DNA from: Collimonas sp. PA-H2
GTDB lineage: Bacteria > Pseudomonadota > Gammaproteobacteria > Burkholderiales > Burkholderiaceae_D
Assembly: GCF_002564105.1 (NCBI RefSeq)
Contig: NZ_PDBX01000001.1
Coordinates: forward strand, 2,976,001 to 3,040,000
DNA: 64,000 bases
Reading direction: 5' to 3'
Below, in pieces: positions 42,355-49,774 of the stretch (the first letter of the stretch is position 1; the number at the start of each line of letters is the position of its first letter). A program made the position numbers and the translations under genes. The notes under the pieces are model-generated. The model searched no databases and had not been told where the DNA came from. It was given only the letters and a program-made list of their open reading frames with translations.

Positions 42355-42849
42355 ATGATTGATATTGGCCTCACTAAACTTGCTCTGATCGGCGTTGTCG
42401 CTCTGGTCGTGGTCGGCCCTGAAAAGCTGCCGACCGTCGCCCGCATGGCCGGCTCGCTGTTCGGCCGCGCGCAGCGCTATATCAACGAAGTGAAATCGGA
42501 AGTCAGCCGCGAAATCGAGCTGGAAGAGCTGCGCAAGATGCAGCAGGACGTGCAGGAAGCCGCCAGCGATATCGAACAGAGCATTGCCAGCAGCATGTCC
42601 GACGCCAACAAATACGTCCATGCCGCCTGGGACGATAGCGCCAGCATGACGCCGGAAACCTACAAGGTGGAACAGCTGGCGATCAAGGCCAAGAGTTTTC
42701 GCAAGAAAAAGCTGGCGCGCAGCAGCGCCGTCCCGGCCTGGTACAAGCAGCAAAGCGGCCAGAAATCGCGCGTGCTGTCCGGCGCCGCCCGCGTGGCGAA
42801 ATATCGTCCGGCCAGCCAGGGCAAGTCTTCCGGCTCATTTTTTTCATGA
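42355..42849 (+). CDS. tatB: Sec-independent translocase subunit TatB
   Basis: A 164-residue protein with an N-terminal helix 'MIDIGLTKLALIGVVALVVV', the TatB-type 'GPEKLPTVARMAGSLFG' with the Glu after the hinge, and a long charged amphipathic region (about 40-90). It recognises twin-arginine substrates together with TatC. ATG 42355 is chosen over TTG 42340. Confidence 0.93.
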   Translation: MIDIGLTKLALIGVVALVVVGPEKLPTVARMAGSLFGRAQRYINEVKSEVSREIELEELRKMQQDVQEAASDIEQSIASSMSDANKYVHAAWDDSASMTPETYKVEQLAIKAKSFRKKKLARSSAVPAWYKQQSGQKSRVLSGAARVAKYRPASQGKSSGSFFS

Positions 42850-42921
42850 TTGCAAGCGTCTACCTTATGCACTTACGGTCGACGCCCAGCACAATAGCTT
42901 GTTCGCACATTACCCGTCCCC

Positions 42922-43707
42922 ATGACTGAAGAACAGAAACCCAGCGGTTTCGACAAAACCAGCGGCGTCGAAGAGACGTTCATTTCACACCTGGTGGAAT
43001 TGCGCAATCGCATCATGAAGGCATCGATCGCGATCATCGTGATCTTCCTGTGCCTGATGCCGTGGTCGGCGAACATCTACGACTTCCTGGCGGCGCCTAT
43101 GCTGAACGCGCTACCGCACGGCAGCAAGATGATTGCCACCGGCGTCATCACGCCATTCCTGATTCCGGTCAAGGTGACCTTGCTGGTCGCCTTCGTCATT
43201 GCCCTGCCTTGGGTGCTGTACCAGCTGTGGGCCTTCATCGCGCCGGGTTTGTACGCCCACGAAAAGAAACTGATCGCGCCGCTGGTGGTGTCGTCTTCGA
43301 TCCTGTTCATCACCGGCGTGGCCTTCTGTTATTACCTGGTGTTCGGGGTGATTTTCCATTTCATCAACAAGGTGGCCCCGGCCTCGATTTCGGTGACGCC
43401 GGACATCGACAACTACTTCGATTTCGTGATGACCATGTTCATCGCCTTCGGCGTGACCTTTGAGGTGCCGATCGTGGTGATCGTGCTGGTGCGCATGGGC
43501 CTGGTGTCGCTGGAAAAGCTGAAAGCTATCCGGCCCTACGTGATCGTGGGTGCTTTCGTGGTGGCTGCCATCGTGACGCCGCCGGATATCATGAGCCAGA
43601 TGCTGCTGGCCGTGCCGCTGTGTCTGTTGTACGAGATTGGCTTGCTGGTGGCGCCTTTGTTCGTCAAGGCGACGCAGGCGCCGGTCGATTCGGAAGAGAC
43701 CGTCTGA
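42922..43707 (+). CDS. tatC: Sec-independent translocase subunit TatC
   Basis: A 261-residue inner-membrane protein with six membrane segments. The signature region 'FISHLVELRNRIMKASIAI' at about 14-32 contains the conserved Glu of the signal-peptide site; 'TPFLIPVKVTLLVAFVIALP' follows. It completes tatABC. It converges on the DUF2461 gene. Confidence 0.95.
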   Translation: MTEEQKPSGFDKTSGVEETFISHLVELRNRIMKASIAIIVIFLCLMPWSANIYDFLAAPMLNALPHGSKMIATGVITPFLIPVKVTLLVAFVIALPWVLYQLWAFIAPGLYAHEKKLIAPLVVSSSILFITGVAFCYYLVFGVIFHFINKVAPASISVTPDIDNYFDFVMTMFIAFGVTFEVPIVVIVLVRMGLVSLEKLKAIRPYVIVGAFVVAAIVTPPDIMSQMLLAVPLCLLYEIGLLVAPLFVKATQAPVDSEETV

Positions 43708-43722
43708 CATAACAAATAAGCG

Positions 43723-43741
43723 GAGCGGCTCATCGCCGCTC
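43723..43741. terminator. Hairpin between convergent tatC and DUF2461 genes
   Basis: GAGCGGC (43723-43729) pairs with GCCGCTC (43735-43741) around TCATC, in the 46-base space between the two stops. There is no T run; a weak bidirectional terminator is possible. Confidence 0.5.
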
Positions 43742-43753
43742 TCGTGCACCAGC

Positions 43754-44440
43754 TTAATCGGCAATCGGCGTCTTGATTTGCCGCAGCCAGCTGACCAGCG
43801 GATAGGCATCCTTGAAGCCGTTCAGCAGCTCCTTCTCCAACGCGTCTGACAGCATCTTCTTGATCGGCTGTTCCTTCCAGACGATGAAATTCTTCAGCTT
43901 GAGATATTCAATGTGCGGCGCATCGGCATCGAAGCCCTTGGGTGGGCGGATCAGTTTACCCTCGGATTGCAGGGTGCCGTAAGTCGCCATCAGCTTCTTG
44001 TTCTTCAGCAGCTTGCCAAAACCGCCGGCATCCGCCACCACCTGGTTGCGGATCGCCCGCAAGCGATCGGCGGGCGGCATGTACTCGCCGCCGGCCACCA
44101 GCAGCGTGCCGCTGGCATCTATGTGAAAATAGTAGGACGGACCGCCGCCCTGGCTCGGTTTCTTCAAGCCGCTGGCGATGATGGACGCCGAGAAGTAGGT
44201 CTTGTACGGACTCTTGTCATGCGAAAAACGCATGTCGCGGTTGATGCGGAACAGCGCCTTCTTCGGATTGCAGCCGGCAATCGAGGGGTCGAATTTGCTG
44301 ACCTCGGCGATCAGGCGCGTCACCAGCTCCAGGAATTCCGCGCGCAGGATATCGTAGCGCGGCTTGTTCATGACGAACCAGGCCCGGTTGTTGTTTTCAG
44401 AAAGTTCGGCAAGATATTGGGTCAGGTCGCGGACATGCAT
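43754..44440 (-). CDS. DUF2461 (TIGR02453) family protein
   Basis: A 228-residue soluble protein. It begins 'LTQYLAELSENNNRAWFVMN' and contains 'FRINRDMRFSHDKSPYKTYFSA', both typical of DUF2461, a widespread family of unknown biochemical role. An AAGGAAA ribosome binding site precedes the ATG. It interrupts the usual tatC-degS neighbourhood together with the MFS gene. Confidence 0.88.
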   Translation of the reverse strand: MHVRDLTQYLAELSENNNRAWFVMNKPRYDILRAEFLELVTRLIAEVSKFDPSIAGCNPKKALFRINRDMRFSHDKSPYKTYFSASIIASGLKKPSQGGGPSYYFHIDASGTLLVAGGEYMPPADRLRAIRNQVVADAGGFGKLLKNKKLMATYGTLQSEGKLIRPPKGFDADAPHIEYLKLKNFIVWKEQPIKKMLSDALEKELLNGFKDAYPLVSWLRQIKTPIAD

Positions 44441-44628
44441 TGCAGTTTTCCTTTATGCGATTATTTTTATGAAAGCCTATTGGGTGGCGTGGTCGCGGGT
44501 ACGGACATGGCGAATCGGTAATTATCGCACCAGATCCGATATTCGATGGCCGTGCTAGTATTTTCAAAAAATCGCGCGCCATTAGGTCAACAGGCCCTAG
44601 CTTGGCGCGCTTCACAGGAGACTCTCTC

Positions 44629-46083
44629 ATGACGCATGGTATTGACGAGCGCAAGCGCTGGTCGGCCCTGATAGTGCTCTGTCTTGGCGTGCTGATGATC
44701 GTGCTTGACACCACGATCGTCAACGTCGCCTTGCCCTCGATCGCCGCCGATCTCAAATTTTCCGAAACCTCGCTGGTGTGGGTAGTGAACGCCTACATGC
44801 TGACCTTCGGCGGCTTTCTGCTGCTGGGCGGACGGCTGGGCGACCTGTACGGCCAGCGACGCATGTTCCTGCTCGGGATCACCTTGTTCACGCTGGCCTC
44901 GCTGGCCTGCGGACTGGCCAACTCGCAAGTGCTGCTGGTGTGCGCGCGGGCGGTGCAGGGCCTGGGCGGCGCCGTGGTGTCGGCGGTCTCGCTGTCGCTG
45001 ATCATGAACCTGTTCACCGAGCCGGGCGAGCGCGCCAGGGCCATGGGCGTGTACGGCTTTGTCTGCGCCGGCGGCGGCAGCATCGGCGTGCTGCTGGGCG
45101 GGCTGTTGACCAGCGCCCTCAGCTGGCACTGGATTTTCCTGGTCAACCTTCCTATCGGGATCGCCGTCTATGCACTGTGCGCCGGCCTGCTGCCGCGCGG
45201 CAGCGGCGCCGCCAGCCATCACAAGCTGGATGTGGCCGGCGCTGCCAGCATCACCGTTGCGTTGATGCTCGCCGTGTATGCGATCGTCAACGGCAACCAG
45301 GCCGGCTGGGATTCGACCCAGACCATCGTCATGCTGCTGGCGGCGGTCGCGCTGCTGATCCTGTTCCTCGCCATCGAAGCGCGGGTCAAGGCGCCGCTGG
45401 TGCCGCTGGCCCTGTTCCGCCTGCGCAGCGTGGTGGTCGCGAATATCGTCGGCGTGATGTGGGCGGCAGCGATGTTCGCCTGGTTTTTTATTTCCGCACT
45501 GTACCTGCAGCGGGTGCTGGGTTACCGGCCGCTGCAGGTCGGCCTGGCGTTCTTGCCGGCCAACCTGATCATGGCGGTTTTTTCGCTCGGCCTGTCCGCC
45601 AAGCTGGTCATGCATTTCGGCATTCGCCTGCCGTTGGCCACCGGCCTGCTGGTGGCGGCTGTCGGCCTGGCCCTCTTTGCGCGGGCGCCGGTGGATGGCA
45701 GTTTCCTGCTGGATGTGCTGCCGGGCATGCTGCTGCTTGGACTGGGCGCTGGGGTAGCGTTTAATCCGATGCTGCTGGCGGCGATGAGCGAAGTGGCGAC
45801 CAGCGAATCCGGGCTGGCTTCCGGCGTCGTCAATACATCTTTCATGATGGGTGGGGCGCTTGGCCTGGCGCTGCTGGCCAGTTTGGCGGACGCGCGCAGC
45901 GACGGCTTGCTGAAGGCCGGCGTGGCAGCGCAGGCGGCGCTCAATGGCGGCTATCAGCTGGCGTTTCTGGGCGGGGCGATATTTGCCGGAGCGGCGGCGG
46001 TGCTGGGCGCCGTATTGCTGCGGGCAGCGCCGCAGCCGGTGGCGGAGAAAGTCGCTCAGGACGAGCTTGAGACCATGGAATGA
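44629..46083 (+). CDS. MFS drug-efflux transporter, DHA2 (EmrB/QacA) family
   Basis: A 484-residue inner-membrane antiporter with about fourteen membrane segments. Seen: motif 'LDTTIVNVALPSIAADL' (about 25-41), which is the DHA2 motif D1, and 'GGRLGDLYGQRRMFLLG', motif A. It probably exports toxic organic compounds with proton exchange. No membrane-fusion partner (emrA) is adjacent. I chose ATG 44629, with AGGAG about 9 bases upstream; TTG 44602 has none. Confidence 0.9.
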   Translation: MTHGIDERKRWSALIVLCLGVLMIVLDTTIVNVALPSIAADLKFSETSLVWVVNAYMLTFGGFLLLGGRLGDLYGQRRMFLLGITLFTLASLACGLANSQVLLVCARAVQGLGGAVVSAVSLSLIMNLFTEPGERARAMGVYGFVCAGGGSIGVLLGGLLTSALSWHWIFLVNLPIGIAVYALCAGLLPRGSGAASHHKLDVAGAASITVALMLAVYAIVNGNQAGWDSTQTIVMLLAAVALLILFLAIEARVKAPLVPLALFRLRSVVVANIVGVMWAAAMFAWFFISALYLQRVLGYRPLQVGLAFLPANLIMAVFSLGLSAKLVMHFGIRLPLATGLLVAAVGLALFARAPVDGSFLLDVLPGMLLLGLGAGVAFNPMLLAAMSEVATSESGLASGVVNTSFMMGGALGLALLASLADARSDGLLKAGVAAQAALNGGYQLAFLGGAIFAGAAAVLGAVLLRAAPQPVAEKVAQDELETME

Positions 46084-46086
46084 AAG

Positions 46087-46113
46087 CTGGCCTGGGCGTT
46101 TGGCCCGGGCCAG
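46087..46113. terminator. Hairpin between convergent MFS and DegS-like genes
   Basis: CTGGCC-T-GGG (46087-46096) pairs with CCC-G-GGCCAG (46104-46113) in the 49-base space between the stops. No clear T run; probable 3'-end structure for both mRNAs. Confidence 0.5.
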
Positions 46114-46132
46114 TGTGATTCGATTGATTCGA

Positions 46133-47299
46133 TTACTCGGCTTCGCGCTTCATCGGCGGCCGCTTGCCGATGATGGCTTCCACCGTGCTTTCCTGGGTCT
46201 TGCGCAGCACGGTCAGCTTGGCCTTGCTGCCGGGTTGCAGCTGGGCGATCAGGTTGGTCATGTCGGTGCTGTCGGTGATCGGCTTGCCTTCGATCGCCAC
46301 CAGGATGTCGCCCGGCTTCAGGCCGGCCTTGTCGGCCGGGCCGCTCTTGATGACGCCGGCAATGATGGCGCCGGTCTTGCGCGTCAGGCCGAAGCTTTCC
46401 GCCAGTTCCGGTGTGATGTCCTGCGGTTCGACGCCGATATAGCCGCGCACCATGTGGCCGGTGTTGATGATCGATTCCATCACGGTCTTGGCGGTCGTCA
46501 TCGGCACCGCAAAACCGATCCCGAGCGAGCCGCCGGTGCGCGAATAGATAGCAGTGTTAATGCCCAGCAGGTTGCCGTTGGTGTCGATCAAGGCGCCGCC
46601 CGAATTGCCGGGATTGATGGCGGCGTCGGTCTGGATGAAATTTTCAAACTGGTTGATGCCGAGATGACTGCGGCCGAGTGCTGAAATAATCCCCATGGTG
46701 ACGGTCTGGCCGACGCCGAACGGATTGCCGATCGCCAGCACGACGTCGCCGACACTGGCTTCGTCTGCCCGGCCCAGCGTGATTGCCGGCAGGTTCGGCA
46801 GCTCAATCTTGATCACCGCCAGGTCGGTTTCCGGATCGGTGCCGACTACCTTGGCGGTAGTGGTGCGGCCGTCGGCCAGCGCCACTTCGATTTCATCGGC
46901 CGATTCGACCACGTGGTTATTGGTCAGGATATAGCCTTGCGCACTGACGATGACGCCGGAACCCAGGCTGGATTGCTTGTCCTCCGAATCGTCGCCGCGG
47001 TCGCCGAAGAATTTGCGCAGCAGCGGGTCTTCCAGCACTTCCGGACTGGTTGCCTTGGCTTCCTTGCTGGTGAAGATATTCACCACCGACGGCATCGCCC
47101 GCTGCGAAGCCTGGCGGTACGAGCTCGGCGCCAGCGTGCCCGGCGCCGCTTCCTGCAGCGGCACCTTGGAGGCGGCGATATGCAGGCGCGAGCTGGTCAG
47201 CGACCCGGTTAGCCAATCCGGCTTCAAGGTCGTTACAATGAACAGGATCGCTAAACCGACGGTCACGGTTTGTGCAAATAACAGCCAGAAACGTCGCAT
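46133..47299 (-). CDS. Membrane-anchored trypsin-like protease, DegS/HtrA family
   Basis: A 388-residue periplasmic serine protease with one N-terminal membrane anchor (about 8-25) and no cleavable signal. The catalytic triad is His129 (TNNHVV), Asp159 (ETDLAV) and Ser233 (NPGNSGGAL). One PDZ domain follows (about 275-375), with 'RGYIGVEPQDI' at its start. Single PDZ plus anchor is the DegS layout, so a role in envelope-stress sensing is plausible, but substrate-type HtrA function cannot be excluded. It is divergent from the Nif3-like gene. Confidence 0.9.
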   Translation of the reverse strand: MRRFWLLFAQTVTVGLAILFIVTTLKPDWLTGSLTSSRLHIAASKVPLQEAAPGTLAPSSYRQASQRAMPSVVNIFTSKEAKATSPEVLEDPLLRKFFGDRGDDSEDKQSSLGSGVIVSAQGYILTNNHVVESADEIEVALADGRTTTAKVVGTDPETDLAVIKIELPNLPAITLGRADEASVGDVVLAIGNPFGVGQTVTMGIISALGRSHLGINQFENFIQTDAAINPGNSGGALIDTNGNLLGINTAIYSRTGGSLGIGFAVPMTTAKTVMESIINTGHMVRGYIGVEPQDITPELAESFGLTRKTGAIIAGVIKSGPADKAGLKPGDILVAIEGKPITDSTDMTNLIAQLQPGSKAKLTVLRKTQESTVEAIIGKRPPMKREAE

Positions 47300-47328
47300 A
47301 GTGGAGTCTTAGAAGAGGGTCAAAAATC

Positions 47329-48096
47329 GTGAATCAGAAATCGTTAAGCCGCACCGAAATGGCGAAGTATCTTGCCGAAGCATTAAACATTATACAGTTC
47401 CGTGATTATTGCCCAAATGGCTTGCAGGTGGAAGGACGCGCGGAAATTAGGCGCCTGGTGAGCGGCGTCACCGCCAGCCAGGCTTTGCTGGAAGCGGCAG
47501 TGGAGGCCGGCGCCGATGCAATCCTGGTGCACCATGGTTATTTCTGGCGCGGCGAAGATGCGCGCGTCATCGGCAGCAAGCATAAACGGCTGAAGTTGTT
47601 GTTAACGCATGATATCAACCTGTTCGCCTATCACCTGCCGCTGGATTCCCATCCGCAATTCGGCAACAACGTGCAGCTGGCGCAGCAGCTGGAGCTTGTG
47701 CCGGACGGCCGCTTCGGCGACGATCAGCTGGGCTGGCTGGGCCATGCCGCCGCTCCGCAGATGCAGACCGTGGGCGACCTCGCCGCCGTCATCGAGCGCC
47801 GCCTGCAGCGTGCGCCGCTGCTGATCGGCGACCCGGCGCAACCGCTGGCCAGCGTGGCCTGGTGCACCGGCGGCGCGCAAGGCATGCTGGGCGACGCCAT
47901 CGCGGCCGGCGCCAGCGTCTACATCAGCGGCGAGATTTCCGAGCCGACTGTGCACCTGGCGCGCGAAAGCGGCGTGGCCTACCTGGCGGCCGGGCACCAC
48001 GCCACCGAGCGCTACGGCGTCCAGGCGCTGGGGCGGCACCTGGCGGAACGCTTCGGCCTGCAGCATCAGTTCATCGATATCGACAATCCGGTTTGA
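47329..48096 (+). CDS. Nif3-like dinuclear metal centre protein (YbgI, DUF34)
   Basis: A 255-residue protein of the conserved Nif3/YbgI family, which forms a toroidal hexamer with a two-metal site. Metal ligands are in 'ILVHHGYFW' (His-His), in '[17 protein letters not shown]', and near the end '[16 protein letters not shown]'. '[10 protein letters not shown]' is the N-terminal signature. It may act on GTP-derived or folate-type substrates; the function is not settled. Start is GTG 47329 with GAGGG about 9 bases upstream. In many Burkholderiales petABC follow this gene; here hslR does. Confidence 0.9.
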   Translation: MNQKSLSRTEMAKYLAEALNIIQFRDYCPNGLQVEGRAEIRRLVSGVTASQALLEAAVEAGADAILVHHGYFWRGEDARVIGSKHKRLKLLLTHDINLFAYHLPLDSHPQFGNNVQLAQQLELVPDGRFGDDQLGWLGHAAAPQMQTVGDLAAVIERRLQRAPLLIGDPAQPLASVAWCTGGAQGMLGDAIAAGASVYISGEISEPTVHLARESGVAYLAAGHHATERYGVQALGRHLAERFGLQHQFIDIDNPV

Positions 48097-48123
48097 ACGC
48101 AAGCAGGACATAGGCAAGACAGC

Positions 48124-48510
48124 ATGAGCAAAACAGTAGAAATCGTCAGGATCGACAAATGGCTGTGGGCGGCGCGGTTTTTCAAGACCCGTACCCTGGC
48201 CAGCGATGCGGTCGATAACGGCAAGGTGAAGCTGGACGATGAGCGCGTCAAGCCGGCGCGCAACCTCAAGATCGGCGAGATACTGGCGATCGACAATGGC
48301 GCCAGCATCTGGGAAGTCGAGGTGTTGCTGCTGGCCGACGTCCGCGGTTCCGCCGCAATCGCGCAAACCTTGTACCGGGAAACCGCCCAAAGTATCGCCA
48401 AGCGCAGCGTTGTCGCTGAGGACCGGAAATTCTTCAAGGAACCTACCCTGGCGATCAAGGGCCGGCCCACCAAGCGCGACCGCCGCTTGTTGGATAAAGC
48501 ACAATCCTGA
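48124..48510 (+). CDS. hslR: Heat-shock RNA-binding protein Hsp15 (S4 domain)
   Basis: A 128-residue S4-domain protein. The S4 motif 'RIDKWLWAARFFKTRTLASD' covers about 9-28, followed by 'VDNGKVKLDDERVKPARNLK'. Family members bind stalled 50S subunits that carry nascent chain-tRNA and help recycle them. It lies 27 bases after the Nif3-like gene. Its final codons and stop are part of a 13-base sequence that is repeated 205 bases downstream around a palindromic element. Confidence 0.9.
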   Translation: MSKTVEIVRIDKWLWAARFFKTRTLASDAVDNGKVKLDDERVKPARNLKIGEILAIDNGASIWEVEVLLLADVRGSAAIAQTLYRETAQSIAKRSVVAEDRKFFKEPTLAIKGRPTKRDRRLLDKAQS

Positions 48511-48517
48511 GGCTAAT

Positions 48518-48549
48518 GCCGTTCAGTTAAGACTGAACGGCATTTTTAT
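48518..48549 (+). terminator. Rho-independent terminator after hslR
   Basis: GCCGTTCAG (48518-48526) pairs with CTGAACGGC (48533-48541), followed by ATTTTTATTT. It is formed by the left end of the MITE-like element. Confidence 0.85.
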
Positions 48550-48560
48550 TTGCGGAACTC

Positions 48561-48673
48561 GTAGGGTGGGCACTCCGTGCCCACGCGGACGGGCCGGGGC
48601 GCGCAGCTCGGGTACGAATGCCCAGGGACGTAAATCTCCACGGCACTGCGTGGGCACGGAGTGCCCACCCTAC
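48561..48673. repeat. Palindromic GTAGGGTGGG element, copy 2
   Basis: Perfect 26-base terminal inverted repeats starting GTAGGGTGGGCACTCCGTGC lie at 48561-48586 and 48648-48673. The centre includes GGTACGAATGCCCA, similar to GGTACGAGTGCCCA in copy 1 at 37184. It can fold into a long hairpin. Confidence 0.88.
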
Positions 48674-48903
48674 GCCATGTCGTTCTGCCCTAACTGAACG
48701 GCATTACAATCCTGAGGCCATTTTCCAATGGCGATCTGACATCGCTTTCGTGCAGTTTTCCCGGTAGCGTGGAACCGCCCGGAGCGTTTCCCCCGCGCTG
48801 GCGGCGTTGCGGCACACGCCAGGCGTCGGACTCAAGCAGCGCAAATGAACTCCCGATCAAATTCGAAGGAGCTCTCGGTAGAACTGCCCCTCTAAGTCGC
48901 TGT

Positions 48904-48947
48904 TTGACATTTCGATTCTGGTGCATAATAGTACGAGCGTTCGCATT
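48904..48947 (+). promoter_or_regulatory. Promoter and probable operator of the TetR-fad operon
   Basis: TTGACA (48904-48909), 17 bases, then AATAGT (48927-48932). Overlapping the -10 box is an 18-base imperfect inverted repeat, AGTACGAGC/GTTCGCATT (48930-48947), with CGA...TCG centres. Its size and form fit TetR-type repressors of fatty-acid genes, so the TetR protein encoded just downstream probably represses its own operon here. Confidence 0.55.
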
Positions 48948-49041
48948 CTTGCCGGCATGAGTAAAACCATCATGCCAAAGTGAGCAGGCGCCGCTCATAA
49001 CCAAAGCTAACCAGAGCCAACCAGGCAGAGACAGGACTATC

Positions 49042-49752
49042 GTGGCACATACCGACACGCCGCCAAAATTCATGCGTAAAGGCGAAATGACGCGCGCAGC
49101 GATCCTGGATGTCGCCATCACGCTGGCCAGCCGCGACGGTCTCGAAGGCCTGACCATCGGTTTGCTGGCTGAAAAAATGAACATGAGCAAGTCTGGCGTG
49201 TTCGCCCATTTCGGCTCGCGTGAAGACCTGCAGATCGAAGTGGTCAAGCTGTACCACCGCCAGTTCGAACAAGAAGTGTTCTATCCCAGCATCAAGGAAG
49301 CACGTGGCTTGCCGCGCCTGGAGTGCATGTTTGCGCGCTGGATCCGCCAGGTGACGATTGAAATCGCCTCGGGCTGCATCTATATCAGCGGCGCGGTCGA
49401 GTATGACGACCGGCCTGGTGAAATCCGCGAACAGCTGGTGACCATGGTGCGCACCTGGCAGCTGGCTTTGCACCGTTGCGCCTTGCAGGCGGTCGAGGCC
49501 GGCCATCTGCGGGCCGATACCGACGCCGACCAGCTAGTGTATGAAATGTACGGGCTGATCCTGGGCCTGCACCATGACGCCCGTTTTCTCAAGAAGGCCG
49601 GCAGCGTGGAGCGCGCGCAAAAAGGCTTTGACCGCCTGATCGACAGCTACCGCAACGCGCAGCCGTCGGCAACTGTCGGCAAGGCGGTATCGCAGAATCA
49701 AAAAACGAATCAAAAAATCGCTGCCAAATCGGCAGCCAGACCAATCCAATAA
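49042..49752 (+). CDS. TetR-family regulator of the fatty-acid degradation cluster
   Basis: A 236-residue regulator. The N-terminal helix-turn-helix (about 14-60) reads 'TRAAILDVAITLASRDGLEG' then 'LAEKMNMSKSGVFAHFGSRE'. A ligand domain follows, and a Lys/Gln-rich tail (SQNQKTNQKIAAKSAA). It is 22 bases upstream of the fadE-like gene, so it is the first gene of the operon and probably responds to acyl-CoA. GTG 49042 is the start. The preceding 320 bases hold no gene but contain the promoter and operator. Confidence 0.87.
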   Translation: MAHTDTPPKFMRKGEMTRAAILDVAITLASRDGLEGLTIGLLAEKMNMSKSGVFAHFGSREDLQIEVVKLYHRQFEQEVFYPSIKEARGLPRLECMFARWIRQVTIEIASGCIYISGAVEYDDRPGEIREQLVTMVRTWQLALHRCALQAVEAGHLRADTDADQLVYEMYGLILGLHHDARFLKKAGSVERAQKGFDRLIDSYRNAQPSATVGKAVSQNQKTNQKIAAKSAARPIQ

Positions 49753-49774
49753 AGTCAATCATCAGGAGAGCACC

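Larger units (their letters stand above)
48501..48718. mobile_element. MITE-like element flanked by a duplication of the hslR 3' end
   Basis: ACAATCCTGAGGC occurs at 48501-48513, spanning the hslR stop, and again at 48706-48718. Inside these direct repeats are perfect 16-base inverted repeats, TAATGCCGTTCAGTTA (48514-48529) and its complement (48691-48706). Inside those lies a GTAGGGTGGG palindrome with perfect 26-base ends (48561-48586 and 48648-48673). The layout is direct repeat, inverted repeat, core, inverted repeat, direct repeat, as in a non-autonomous transposable element with a target-site duplication. No coding capacity. The left end also forms the hslR terminator. Confidence 0.7.

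Noticed and set aside
48769..48960. Small plus-strand open frame between the MITE-like element and the TetR gene
   Set aside because: No ribosome binding site, biased composition, and it runs through the predicted TetR promoter and operator.
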